DNA from: Citrus sinensis
Lineage: Eukaryota; Streptophyta; Magnoliopsida; Sapindales; Rutaceae
Direction of reading: 5' to 3'
Assembly: GCF_022201045.2 (NCBI RefSeq)
Contig: NC_068559.1
Location: 248,001 to 312,000, forward strand
DNA: 64,000 bases
The notes beneath the pieces are model-generated. The model worked only from the letters and a program-made list of their open reading frames with translations, was not told where the DNA came from and searched no databases. Of the stretch, positions 24,472-34,946 are shown one piece after another; within the stretch, counting starts at the first letter, position 1; each line of letters starts with the position of its first letter. Both the position numbers and the translations under genes were made by a program.

Positions 24472-24600
24472 TATTTTGGAAGGTATCTGCTTGTTTGCTG
24501 ATGGCTTTTTTTTTTTAAAAAAAAAAATTAGTTCTGATTTTCTTAGTGACTCACGCGTCACAGATGTTATTTTCAAGTTTTCTCTATTCGTCATTATAAA

Positions 24601-25134
24601 CCATCCTAGGCCCGCGGGCTTAGACTAGGCCCTCGCACATGAGGACCTGGACAAGGGTCCAAACTCGGGTCAAGCTTAGATCTACTATTTAAAAAAAATA
24701 AATTTATAAATTAGAATTGTATTATTAAAATTGAAAAGTAATTTAAAAATAAAAAAGAAAACTTAAATTCTTAACTTATAAATTAATAATGATTCAAAAG
24801 AGCTAAAATTATAATACTAAAGTCTCTCTTTTGTAATAATTAATTAATAGAGTATTTAAATTAGAGAATCTAGTATTAAAAAAAATTAAAGTTATGAGCT
24901 TTTATTTGCTTTATTTATTATTTTACATTGAAATATTTATTTTTTTTAATTTATCTATGATTATAATAACTTGTTGATCATTAATTTATTTCAAATTTAA
25001 AAAATAAATAAAAGCTCAAGTCCGGCCCCGAGCCCAATCCAAGCCCGCAATGGGCCTAGTCCAGGCCCTCACATTAAACTTTAAGTGGGCTTGGGCCTAG
25101 GTTTGAAAAAACCTGACCCAACCCCACTGTTTGC
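24601..25134. mobile_element. Probable non-autonomous DNA transposon
   Basis: Its ends are GC-rich with GGCCC and GGGCC motifs in opposite orientation (CCTAGGCCCGCGGGC on the left, GGGCTTGGGCCTAGG on the right) around a very AT-rich core. This is the same design as the hAT-like element at 18 kb. I could not find a clear target duplication, so the limits are approximate. Confidence 0.4.
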
Positions 25135-25163
25135 TATCCGTACCAACAAGCTTTTGTAAAGAG

Positions 25164-25672
25164 CACATTGTTGCAGTGCAGCCAACAATTATAAGGAAAC
25201 AAAATCAAATTCAATTTGATTTTGCAGCCGGAAAGATAGAATGGACAAAGGGGATGAAGCAAAAATGTTTAAAAAATAATAATAATTAAAAATTATATTT
25301 TTAATTATTTTATTATTTGTATAGTAACTCATTTCTCCTATAAATAGTTAAGGATTTCATTCATCTCAAATTTTGAGAGCTTAAGAGAAATTGCAAGTGA
25401 AACAATTCTAGAGTTCTGAGAATGTGAGCAATTGGAGAGTGTGTGTGAGCAATTGGAGAGTGTGTGTGAGAGAGTGCTTTAGGTGTATTTGAGTTTTGGA
25501 AAGTGAGGTTTTTATTACTCAAATATTATACTCTACTCATTGTTAGTTTAATAATAATACTCTCTTGTTCCCGTAGACGAAGACACTTTGTCGAATCACG
25601 TTAAATTTTATATCATTTATCTTTCTGTGATTATTTGGTACGCTTGATTCTGCATCTGCACTCAACACACAT
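25164..25672 (+). mobile_element. Solo LTR, Ty1/Copia type
   Basis: The LTR spans 25169-25667 (499 bp). It starts TGTTG, ends CAACA and is flanked by a perfect 5-bp duplication CACAT (25164-25168, 25668-25672). It holds a TATAAATAG promoter box and, in its last third, the CCCGTAGACGAAG stretch seen in many plant Copia LTRs, plus a short internal tandem copy near 25420-25470. There is no internal region: a fossil left by recombination between two LTRs. The intact target duplication suggests modest age. It lies 47 bp past the stop codon of UGT copy C, in the opposite orientation. Confidence 0.88.
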
Positions 25673-25714
25673 ATTCAATACAGTTATTTATTATAATCAT
25701 ACATCGCAAATCTT

Positions 25715-27748
25715 TTAGCTATTCTCCGATTTTGAGCTCATCATCCTTATATCATTTATAAGATGGTCCAAATTGCAATACGAGGATCCACCTTCATTAA
25801 CACTTTTTATAGCCAAATTAGCCATCCGATCAGCGGATTTCATAAATGCCGCCCGCCTCTCCACTAACAGTTCATTCACCATCTTCTCAACTATCTTTCT
25901 ATCACACAAATCCTTCATATCTAACCCCAGCTTCCACACTTCATCCACAAACCTACTATTGATCTGCTGATCAGCAAATGATGGCCAGCAAATCATAGGC
26001 ATTCTAGCCACAATACTCTCCAGAGTTGAGTTCCAGCCGCAATGAGTCAAAAATCCGCCAACAGCCTTGTGGCCTAAAACTTCTTCCTGCGGAACCCAGC
26101 CTGCAATGTATCCTCTCTCCTTAGTTGCCTTGTCAAGCTCCTTCGGAATCTGATTCTCACCATCTTTCCCAGAAATCAAGTCAGGCCTGATGACCCACAG
26201 GAATCTTTTGTGGCTGTTGACAAGACCATACCAAAACTCAATTAGTTGATCTCTTTGCATCACCGCAACGCTGCCGAAGCTTACGAAAATTACAGATTTG
26301 GAAGGTTGATTGTCAAGCCAAGCTATGCAACTTCTATCCACTTCCCATAAACTGTTTGAGGAATGTGTGTTTTCGGGGATTCTTGCTTTGAGATGCGCAT
26401 TAAGAGGTCCAATGGTGTAAATTTTAGGGCAGTGAGCACGGATTTGGGACAGCACGGGCCCTTCCAGGTCTTCAAATGTGTTCAATACGAGTCCGTCTGC
26501 TCGAACAGATGATCGGGTCTCGCTCACAACGAGTTGGAGGTTCATGTCCATTGGGTCCTCGGCTCGGCAGAAGCTTGGAAGGTCGCGGCACCGGAGAAAC
26601 TTTTCCATGCCAGGCACATGTTTTATTAGGCGATCCATGTCTTCATTTCCTTCACATGAAAATTGAATCAAAGGAATTCGATCTTAGAAAGAAATAAGAA
26701 GAATTGGAAAATTAATAGGATCCAAATGTAAATTTTATCAAGAAAGTAAGTTAAAGTGAGACTACTGATAAATGTGGAGTTTTATTTGGGAAGCAACTGC
26801 AGTTTAACAAATTCACTTGGTTATTAAATGTGGCATTATTTTTTGGTTATGTAAGTCAGACTGAATTTGGACACTACGGAGGAGGATTATTACAGGGGGG
26901 AAACGAAGTATGTAGAGTTGGTTTTGTGATGTAAAATCCCAAGTGAGAAATCAAATTGAATATAATAAAAACTAAAGTTGTTACTTGCTTGTTTTCCTCT
27001 GTTTTCACGTATTTTCTCCCATTTTTTCAGCTTAGGCGTACGCATTTCCAATGTGTCCACCATTTATATATATGTATGTATTATTTTTAATTGAATTATT
27101 GTGTGCACTGTTTAGGACTAAAACAAAAGTCCACAAAAGGGCACCAAAAAAAAAAAAAAATCAAAAGATACGAATATATTGTAAATTGTTACCGCAAAAA
27201 AAAAAAAAAAAAAACAGAGACAAAGTACCTTTGATAGGGAGCTCGCCGGCGTCGATGATTTCAGGGATGCAAAAATAAGCCCAAAAGGCACAAGCGCTGA
27301 CGGTACGAAAATAGATAATGGGAATTCCAACTTGTTTTGCAACATCGATAGCAAAGCTCATAAGTCCATCTGAGATTATACAGTGCACCGGCGACTTAGC
27401 ATCAGTGAGCATATCTTTCAAAAGAGGGGGAGTTACTGATGCCAATGAATTCAACAACTCGTGGAAATTATCTACCGTTTGCGGATGGTCCTTTGGAAGG
27501 CCATCTGTTATGGTCTTGAATTGAAATCCTGGAAGATTCATGTAACGTGAAAAAACATCACTGCTGTGACGGACGAGGCGCTCGTGGTAATGCTCGGAAT
27601 TGAGAAAGGTAATTTTGATACCGGCATGGCTGAGCAGCTCGGCCAGCTTCAGCATGGAGTTGACATGGCCTAGTGCTGGGAGAGGCCATATCAGAACATG
27701 AGGAGGATAGCATGCATATTTTGGACCTGGCCGTGGCACCTGCTCCAT
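25715..27748 (-). CDS. UDP-glycosyltransferase, UGT709/UGT85-like (copy C)
   Basis: On the minus strand, exon 1 is 27748-27229 and exon 2 is 26649-25715, with a 579-bp phase-1 intron, giving 484 aa. Catalytic His28 (PALGHVNSML) and Asp127 (CIISDG) are present. The PSPG box starts WVPQEEVLGHKAVGG, has HCGWNSTLES and ends FADQ. Position 32 of the box is Arg (IVARMPM) where almost all plant UGTs, including copies A and B, have Gly. The N-terminus is about 9 residues longer than in copy A. It is closest to copy A in its last third. The 3' flank is occupied by a solo LTR. The frame is intact; activity is uncertain because of the Arg. Confidence 0.93.
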
Positions 27749-28279
27749 CTATCAAATCGAAAGCTCTTTTTGAGTTTTGGTATTACCTTGTTAACTGACT
27801 TGCCAGCGCCTGCGTCAAGCTTAATATTGAGTGGTGCTGCCGACGAGTCCTCAACCAAATCCAAATCACTATGCTATAATTACAATTTTATCCCTATATA
27901 AAATGGCAAAACACAAATGACAAATTTAAAGAAGTCACGTCTCTGTGTTAATAAAAACTCCCTGTTAATCTTTCATCTCATGGTGCGGGGACCCCATGGG
28001 CATGGGGGGGACAATTGTTTAAATCGCCGAGTCGACTCACTCCACACCATGCTGTACAGGAATGTCCTCAGTCCTTAAAAATAAAACTAATCATCAGCAA
28101 AACAACTAGAAATGGTAAAATCTTGAAGTTAGCGGGTAAGCAAACTCTAACCCATTAAAATTGAGTAAAATCCAATGTTTTAAAGATTCTGCCAAAAATT
28201 ATGTGGTAAACGGTTGCAGCCTTGCTGTTGATTATAAACATTTTCACAATTAACCTTAAGGATCGTTAGCAAATTACTT

Positions 28280-28945
28280 TTATGGTGCATTTACTTCTTT
28301 GAAATCAAAATATGAGAAATAAAAATTAAAATAATTTATTTAATTGAGCTGTAAGTATTGAAATCAGCATAAGTTATATTTTCATTGGTGGGTTTATTTT
28401 GATTTTTTAATGATAATAGATTATAAAAAGTTATTAAAATATCCTTCCTTGCAATTATACAATTATTCTAACAGAATAAATAGTAAATAATTTTATTATA
28501 AATATTACTATCATTATTATTATTGCAATTATTATTATAATAATATAATGAAATAATGATAATTATTATTACAATAGTTATATTTTTAACAATAATAATC
28601 TTAATATTTTATTTATTATAATAATTATAGTTAATAATATTAACAATAATAATTATTATTATAATCATAATAAAATAATTTTTTAATAACTATTACAATG
28701 GTTATTATTGTTGTTGTTGTTGTTGTTATTATTTAAATGTGGTAAAAAAAAAATCAATTTTGTTAAGAGTAAAAAAGTCAATTCATTCATCATTCCTGAT
28801 TTTCATTCTTACCTCCCATGAAAATAAATTCTCATTGTCTCACTCCTAAATTTTTGGACTCCACCAAAAATTAATTCTTATTCTTTTATGTTTTTAACAA
28901 GTAATCGTTATCAATTCTAATACAAGAAGTAAACATATCATTAAT
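28280..28945. mobile_element. Possible inverted-repeat DNA element with TTTACTTCTT ends
   Basis: GGTGCATTTACTTCTT near 28281 and the inverse of GAAGTAAACAT near 28927 form weak terminal repeats around a very AT-rich core. The ends resemble those of the element at 54.4 kb. No sure target duplication was found. Confidence 0.35.
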
Positions 28946-29099
28946 CTATTCTATGTTTTCAAAAAAGTGGAGTATGATGTTTTAGTACACATTTACATGT
29001 TTATTTATGGATGAATATTTCAATTAGATTAAACGTTTTAATAATTTATAGAATAAGATATAGAAAACACATATAAAAGAAGATTTAGAAATCACAATT

Positions 29100-29410
29100 A
29101 ATTAATCAGAGACACTCTCTCACAATTGTGAGGTTAATGGTTTGAATCTCCAAAAAAATATTGTAGATGTTTAATTTTTTTAAAAAATTTGAGTGAAAAT
29201 AGTCTTCTCTCTTTCGAAATACGAGCGGAGTTAACCTTACTCAAATATTAAGGAGAGTCAAAATTTGAGTAGTGCATTAAAATTTAGGCAGTACTGTATA
29301 AGATTTAACGTAAATTAGTTCTAGTAATTATTTAATTATAAATATCAGTTATAGTCTCATATAATATGAGTTATAATATGAGCAATTGTCTCATTTAATT
29401 TTAAAAAATT
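29100..29410 (+). mobile_element. Degraded tRNA-derived SINE
   Basis: GGTTTGAATCTCC near 29133 resembles a Pol III B box. The 3' part (ATCAGTTATAGTCTCAT, then TATGAGTT and a second GTCTCAT) matches the tail of the SINE at 50.4 kb read on its own strand. Divergence is high and no target duplication is clear. Confidence 0.5.
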
Positions 29411-30011
29411 ACAAATAATTTCTTGAAAAGAAATTATACTACTTTTTAAGTGGAATAGTTGGGAATTTCAAGTAATTGGTCAAGGAGCTAAAGTAGTTAA
29501 AATGGTGATAAATCTTGATAGTAAAATTAGGCCTATGGCAAGTCCATCTATTCTCAATCGTTAATCATGGACTGTCACTCCGATTCCTCATAAAAAGTTT
29601 CTATATATAAGAGTTCTTTTTCTAAGGGGCATCCTCATTTTTTTTATTTTTATGCAGATACATTTTTACACTATGGGATTTAAGAGAGTTAATTTGTTTA
29701 TTGGATTTTTATTATATCAAAATCATATAATTCAATAAATGAATATAAAAGAAAATCACAAAGTTTATGACATGATTCGTCTGGAATTTAGAGACGGAGT
29801 ACGTTGAGACAAGTCTCGTCAAATTGGTTACGTAAACAATTAGCATCAGTGCTTCAGTTGAATTGATAACAGAAAATTGGACAATTATTCAAAGCTTCCA
29901 ACAAAACAATGGGATCGACTTGAAGCCAGAAAATTGAGCTTTATTTCTTGTGCGATCATCTTTAAGTAAGTTTGGACGATCAATACTTGTTACACCATAG
30001 GATTGAAAAAA

Positions 30012-31504
30012 CTAGAATGAAAGTATGTGATCAACCAATCTCTCTAGAGATTGATATGAAGAACCAGCTTCTAATAAGGAAAGTTCCAGTTTCTCCTTCA
30101 AGTGCATAATCCTCTCTCTCATTTCCTGGCCTTCAGCTTCAACAGTTACTCTTCTGATTGCTGTTTCGATCTCCCTTCTCTCAAACTTCCTTTCTAAATG
30201 CAATCCAACCCTCCAAACATGACTAACATATCTTGCATTCACCAATTGATCACCAAAACAGGGTTGGCAAATCATGGGGACGCCTTCACATATGCTCTCC
30301 AATGTTGAGTTCCAACCATTGTGTGTCCAAAACCCTCCAACAGCAGGATGAGCTAAAACCTCTTGTTGGGGAGCCCATTTTACTATATGCCCTCTTCCAT
30401 CCAGCATTTCCAGGAACCCTTTTGGCAAAGGTTCAAGCCATTCTACTCCAGGGACTAATCCTGGTCGAACCACCCAGAGAAAGGGTACCCTGCTATTCGC
30501 TAGCCCCCAAGCTATCTCCAAAAATTCGGTCACATTTACAACAACAATACTTCCAAAACTCACATACATTACAGATTTTGCTGCTTGTTTGTCTAACCAG
30601 GAAATGCAACTTTGGTCTTGAGATAGTAAGCTACTTGAAGAAGCTAGACAGTACTTGTGAAATGGGCCTATTGGGAACATTGGGATGGGAAAGTCCTTGT
30701 GTAATCTTGTGAGTTCGGTTTGTTCAAGGTCCTCAAAAGAGTTCCATATCAATCCTGAACAAGCCTTTGTCTTACTAACCACCGCTGATATCAGTTGATG
30801 AAAATTCCTTGTATCATGTGTTACAATAATCGGAATGTCTTTCACTCTCAGCGGTGGTAACTCTGTCACTGGTTTTTCTAACTGGGAATCTGAGGAAAAA
30901 GAAACTGAAAACCATAAATGAAATAAAATAATAAAAGAAAGAAAATCAGTGTGCACTTGTTAATGCTTGTTTGAATCTAAATAATGTAGGGAGAGACATG
31001 CAAACCTTGTTCGGCAAGGTAACCCTTTTCCAGTAGAATTTGGAAGGCAGAAAAAGCGAGAAAAGAAGAGATACTACTAGTTCTTAGCACGATCCTCGGA
31101 AGCCTTAGGGTATCAGCAACAGTTTGTGCGAAGTGCCAGATAGCGTCTGTGATTAAGCAGGTGACGGGCTCCTCCTGATCACCATTTGAAATCAACTTAG
31201 CCAGGCAATCCTGAAATGGCACAACACACTTGTCATTAAGGACTGTAAGAAGAGATATGGCATTCTCGGTGGAGACTTCGCTTTCCCACAGGCTCTCAGA
31301 GATGGAATTGAAGCTGAAGTGAGGATAGTTAGAAGGGTTTGGAGAGTTGAAGTTGGTGTGAATTATGGTGATGGAAAAGCCTTTACTATATAGAATGCTT
31401 GCAAGCTGAAGCATGGGGTTTATGTGGCCTTGCAAAGGCAGAGGAAAGAGTATCACCCGGCGCCCCTTCTTTTGTTGCACATTGGATTCTTTCTGCCTCT
31501 CCAT
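30012..31504 (-). CDS. UDP-glycosyltransferase, UGT76-like (copy D)
   Basis: On the minus strand, exon 1 is 31504-31006 and exon 2 is 30889-30012, with a phase-1 intron, giving 458 aa. I chose the ATG at 31504 (MERQKE) over one 21 codons upstream because family members start shortly before GRRVILFPLPLQGH. Catalytic His27 (LQGHINPML) and Asp120 (CLITD) are present. The PSPG box begins WAPQQEVLAHPAVGG, has HNGWNSTLES and CEGVPMICQPC, and ends FGDQ, typical of the UGT76 family. Known UGT76 enzymes act on cytokinins, diterpenoids and other small molecules; no substrate can be named here. Exon 2 opens DSQLEKPVTELPPL. It appears intact. Confidence 0.93.
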
Positions 31505-32337
31505 TGAATCTGCCTCTCGCTTGCTCTTCAATGTCCCAACTTTATTTGATGTTAGGTTTATATGCACCTTCAGTTCAAGAGATCAACATGATAAACGTGT
31601 TCTACGATAGACAACATATTAAATTGAAGGAGACAGCCAGTACTATCCCGCTAGCATAATACGGTAAGTTCGTGTACAAATTGAACTTCTTCTGAGACCA
31701 CTTCGTGTACAAATTGAACTTCTTCTGAGGCCACAAAAAAAAAAAAAAACAACCATCTTTGTCACGGTACGGTTGTTTTCTTTTTCAGAACTTAAAGCAG
31801 GATGATGAATTATTTGATGGTAGTGATGCAGCCAATGATGTCATAGCTTATAACGAAGATGATGAGTCGATTTCTTAGCGAAAATATATAATTAACAAAC
31901 CCACATGGGGCCAAAGGGTTTGTTAGAGATTTGCATCAGTGTGTCCCTTGAAGTGACCGCTGAGCAATAGGTATTGCTTGATCGATCTCTTCAACGAGCA
32001 CCGCAGAGTAAATGGACTAACTGAGGAACCCCAATTAGTAAACAAAATTTTTCAAAAATAAAGAGAGAAACAAGTTATTATATGATAACCTACATACAGT
32101 ACACGATGTTTTCTAAATTATAGGGAAACTGTTGTTCTTGTAAGCTTCCTTGAGCCAGGGGCAAAGGAAATTTTTTTAACCAATAAGTTATGCTAACGAT
32201 CGTGAAACTAAGTAGGGTATCTATGGACCAGACAGCTTCAAACAAATATTTGAAATAGTTGTCACCTGCTCTTCAACGAAATATGCTAAAGCATTGTGGT
32301 AAATAAAATATGTTTCCAGTGGTTGGTATGACAAAAT
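31505..32337. promoter_or_regulatory. Upstream region of UGT copy D, duplicated upstream of the pseudogene
   Basis: Large parts of this flank reappear at about 32750-33320 beside the truncated copy, for example GATTTGCATCAGTGTGT and TTATTATATGATAACCTACA. It also holds a 33-bp tandem duplication at 31669-31734. No gene. Confidence 0.6.
31669..31734. repeat. 33-bp tandem duplication in the copy D promoter
   Basis: Two near-perfect copies starting TTCGTGTACAAATTGAACTT at 31669 and 31702. The pair lies about 165-230 bp upstream of the chosen start codon. Confidence 0.85.
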
Positions 32338-32424
32338 CAGAGCAAACTCAAGTTCTATTTCTTGGATGATCATCTTTAAGTAAGTTTGGACAATCAATAA
32401 TTTATACAGGATATTGGAAAAAAT

Positions 32425-32685
32425 TTAGAATGAGAGAATGTAGTCAACCAATCTCTTTAGAGATTGAAGTGAAGAACCTCCTGGTTTTAGACAATGATCC
32501 ACTTTCTCCTTTTAAGTACATAATCCTTTCTCCCATTTCCCGCCCCTCGGCTTCCATTATTGCTTTTCTGATTGCTCTTTTAGTCTCCCCTATTTCCAGC
32601 TGGCCCTCTGAATGCAATCCGACTCTCTATGACAAATCTAACATATCTTGCATTCACCATTTGGTCACTAAAACAAAATAAAACT
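32425..32685 (-). pseudogene. Truncated UGT76-like pseudogene
   Basis: The minus strand matches the last roughly 85 codons of copy D (30012-30265), including the region corresponding to its stop codon. The 3' flank (32338-32424) also matches that of copy D. The match stops near 32685, so exon 1 and most of exon 2, with the catalytic His and the PSPG box, are gone. Upstream-flank homology resumes at about 32748 (TTATATGCACC). The simplest reading is a tandem copy of the gene with both flanks, followed by an internal deletion of over 1 kb. Small insertions and deletions also break the remaining frame. Confidence 0.85.
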
Positions 32686-33481
32686 GTTTGAACACCACTC
32701 GGCCAAGCTCCTACAGGCCCTCCTGCTCGCTCCACAATCACGGTTGTTATATGCACCTTGAATCCTTCACTATTGCTTGGAGTTGAAACTTATGTTTTAT
32801 GACATGATATTAAGAATGAGACAGCCAATATAATCATGCTCCAACTAAAAACACACAGTTTGTTTATGAGCTGAAGTTCTTAATGAGGCCACAAGACAAA
32901 ATGTCATTTCCATTGTAGATATAGTTAATTTTTTGGGATCTAAAGCAGGCGGTTTTCATTGATGTCATAACTTGTAAATCAGTATGACGAGTCGATTTCT
33001 GAGTGATAATTAACATCCCAACGGGGGACCTTAGTGATTTGCATCAGTGTGTCGCTTTTTCTTTTTTGAAAATATCAGTGTCACTTTGAATTATTACAGA
33101 AGGCAATTGGCACTGCTTGACCCCAGTAATAGCCACCACAGAGATAGTTAATTGAGGAACCCCACATGATAAACAAGTTTCTCTCTCTTTTTTTTTTTCC
33201 CCCCTTCTTTTTTTCCTGGGTGGGGGAGGAGGGAATTGATGAATAAGTTATTATATGATAACCTACACAGTTTTTTAAACTGTAAGGAAAATGTTATTCT
33301 TTTAAAATTCCTAAGCCAGGGAAAAAAAGAATTTTGAAATTTAAAGAAAAGTAACCAAGAAATGCCACCTTTGGATTCATATTCAAGCTGCATATACATA
33401 TAGTATATGTAATAACAAAAGCTTGAAATGGTTATTAATTTTTCTGATAAAATTAGCTCAAAGCTTAAATGTAAGAGTTGA
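32686..33481. other. Decayed upstream flank of the UGT76 pseudogene
   Basis: Diverged copy of the copy D upstream region to about 33320, with a small A-tailed insertion at 33043-33081 that is absent from the copy D flank. The remainder is the 3' flank of copy E. No gene. Confidence 0.55.
33043..33081 (-). mobile_element. Micro A-tailed insertion in the duplicated flank
   Basis: ATCAGTGT at 33043-33050 and 33074-33081 flanks a 23-bp T-rich piece (TTTTC plus A run on the minus strand). The paralogous flank near 31940 has ATCAGTGT once without the insert, so it arose after the duplication. Confidence 0.5.
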
Positions 33482-34946
33482 TTACTGAGTGTGGAAAGTA
33501 AATGTCTCTAATGATAAAATGTGAGTAACCAAGCTGTTTATGGACTCAAATGAAGAACGACCCTGCTTCCAGGAATGATTAGCCTTCTCCTTTAAGCGAA
33601 AAATCCTGCTCCTAATCTCCTCTCCTTGTTTCTCCACCATTACTCTTCTGATTGTCTTCTCTATCTCTTCTCTTTTGAGGCCATTCTCCAATTGCAGCCC
33701 CACTTTCCAAACATCACTTACATACCTTGCGTTCACTTTTTGGTCAGTGAAACAAGGCATACAAATCATAGGAATGCCTTCGCAAATACTCTCCAATGTC
33801 GAATTCCAACCATTGTGAGTCCAAAATGCTCCAACAGCAGGGTGAGCCAGCACCTCTTGTTGAGGTGCCCATTTCACTAAATGTCCCCTTCCATCTACCA
33901 TTTCCATGAACCCACTTGGCAATGGCTCAAGGCAATCCGAGCCACGGGTTAAACCAGGTCGAACCACCCACAAAAAGGGCAGCTTGCAGTTGGCTAACCC
34001 CCAAGCAATCTCCAAAAATTCAGCTTCACTTACTGCTGCAATACTCCCAAAGCTCACATAGATCACTGACTTGGGTGCTTGTTTGTCTAGCCAAGCAATG
34101 CAGCTTTGATCTTGTGTCAACAAGCTACTCGGAGAAGCTGGAATGCATACGTGAAATGGGCCTATTGGGAAAATAGGGATTGAAAATTGCTGGCGAAGTG
34201 TGGCAAGCGCTGATTCTTCAAGATCTTCAAATGTGTTCCAAATGATTCCCGAGGAGACCTTTGCTCCATCAACCATGCCATTTACTATCTCATAAAGTGT
34301 TTCAGGATCCCGAGTGTTGATCACTGGAAGATCTTTAATCTTCAGAGGTGGAAGCTCCACCACTGGCTCTTGTCCTTTAGAATCTGAAACCAAACAACTC
34401 AAGCAAGAAAGTGTTACTTCATCAAAATGTTGGCTTAATTAATAGAAGAACCTTGACTTTGCAAAAACACAAACCTTGAATTGGGAAGTAGCCTCTTTCC
34501 TTTAGAAGTGGAAATGCGGCGAAAACTACAAAAGATGAAGCACCACCAGTCCTCAACACAATCCTCGGAAGCTTAAGACTGTCAGCAACAGCTTGGGTGA
34601 AAGGAAGCATGGCATCTGAGATCAAGCAAGCAATAGGCTCCTCCTCGACATCAGCTAACAACTTAGCCAAGCAATCGCGAAAGGGCACTAAGCATTTGGT
34701 GTTAAGCAGTGAAACAAAGGCAACGAGGTCATCTGTTGAGGCTTCGGATTCAGATAAGTTTTCCTGAATGAAATGGAAAGTGAGGTGTGGGTGGCTTGAA
34801 GGGTTTGGAGAGTTGAAGCTTGTGTGTATTATTGTAATGGTGAAGCCTTGGGAATGAAGAATGTTTGCTAGTTGTAGCATTGGACTTATGTGGCCTTGTA
34901 ATGGTAAAGGGAATAGCACCAATCTGCGACCTTTTCTTTGATCCAT
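33482..34946 (-). CDS. UDP-glycosyltransferase, UGT76-like (copy E)
   Basis: On the minus strand, exon 1 is 34946-34475 and exon 2 is 34383-33482, with a 91-bp phase-1 intron, giving 457 aa. Catalytic His19 (LPLQGHISPML) and Asp111 (CLISDA) are present. The PSPG box starts WAPQQEVLAHPAVGAFW, has HNGWNSTLES and CEGIPMICMPC, and ends FTDQ. The start MDQRKGRR fits the family. It is similar to copy D throughout (shared FPIGPFH, SFGSIA, WGLAN, VSDVW), so D, E and the pseudogene form one tandem series. The C-terminus runs about 10 residues longer than in copy D. It is intact; the acceptor is unknown. Confidence 0.94.

Larger units (their letters stand above)
24276..25163. other. Promoter of copy B and repeat-rich spacer
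   Basis: The first bases are the upstream region of copy B. A small A-tailed insertion is at 24423-24471. A GC-ended, AT-centred repeat fills about 24601-25134. No gene. Confidence 0.5.
27749..30011. other. Spacer between the UGT709-like and UGT76-like groups
   Basis: No gene. The first few hundred bases are the promoter of copy C. A very AT-rich (ATT)n region lies near 28480-28730, inside a probable inverted-repeat element. A degraded SINE lies at about 29100-29410. The last 75 bp are the 3' flank of the first UGT76-like gene, also found in the pseudogene copy at 32.34 kb. Confidence 0.5.

Noticed and set aside
32430-32681. Plus-strand open frame over the UGT pseudogene
   Set aside because: It is antisense to the UGT76 homology, which explains the sequence.
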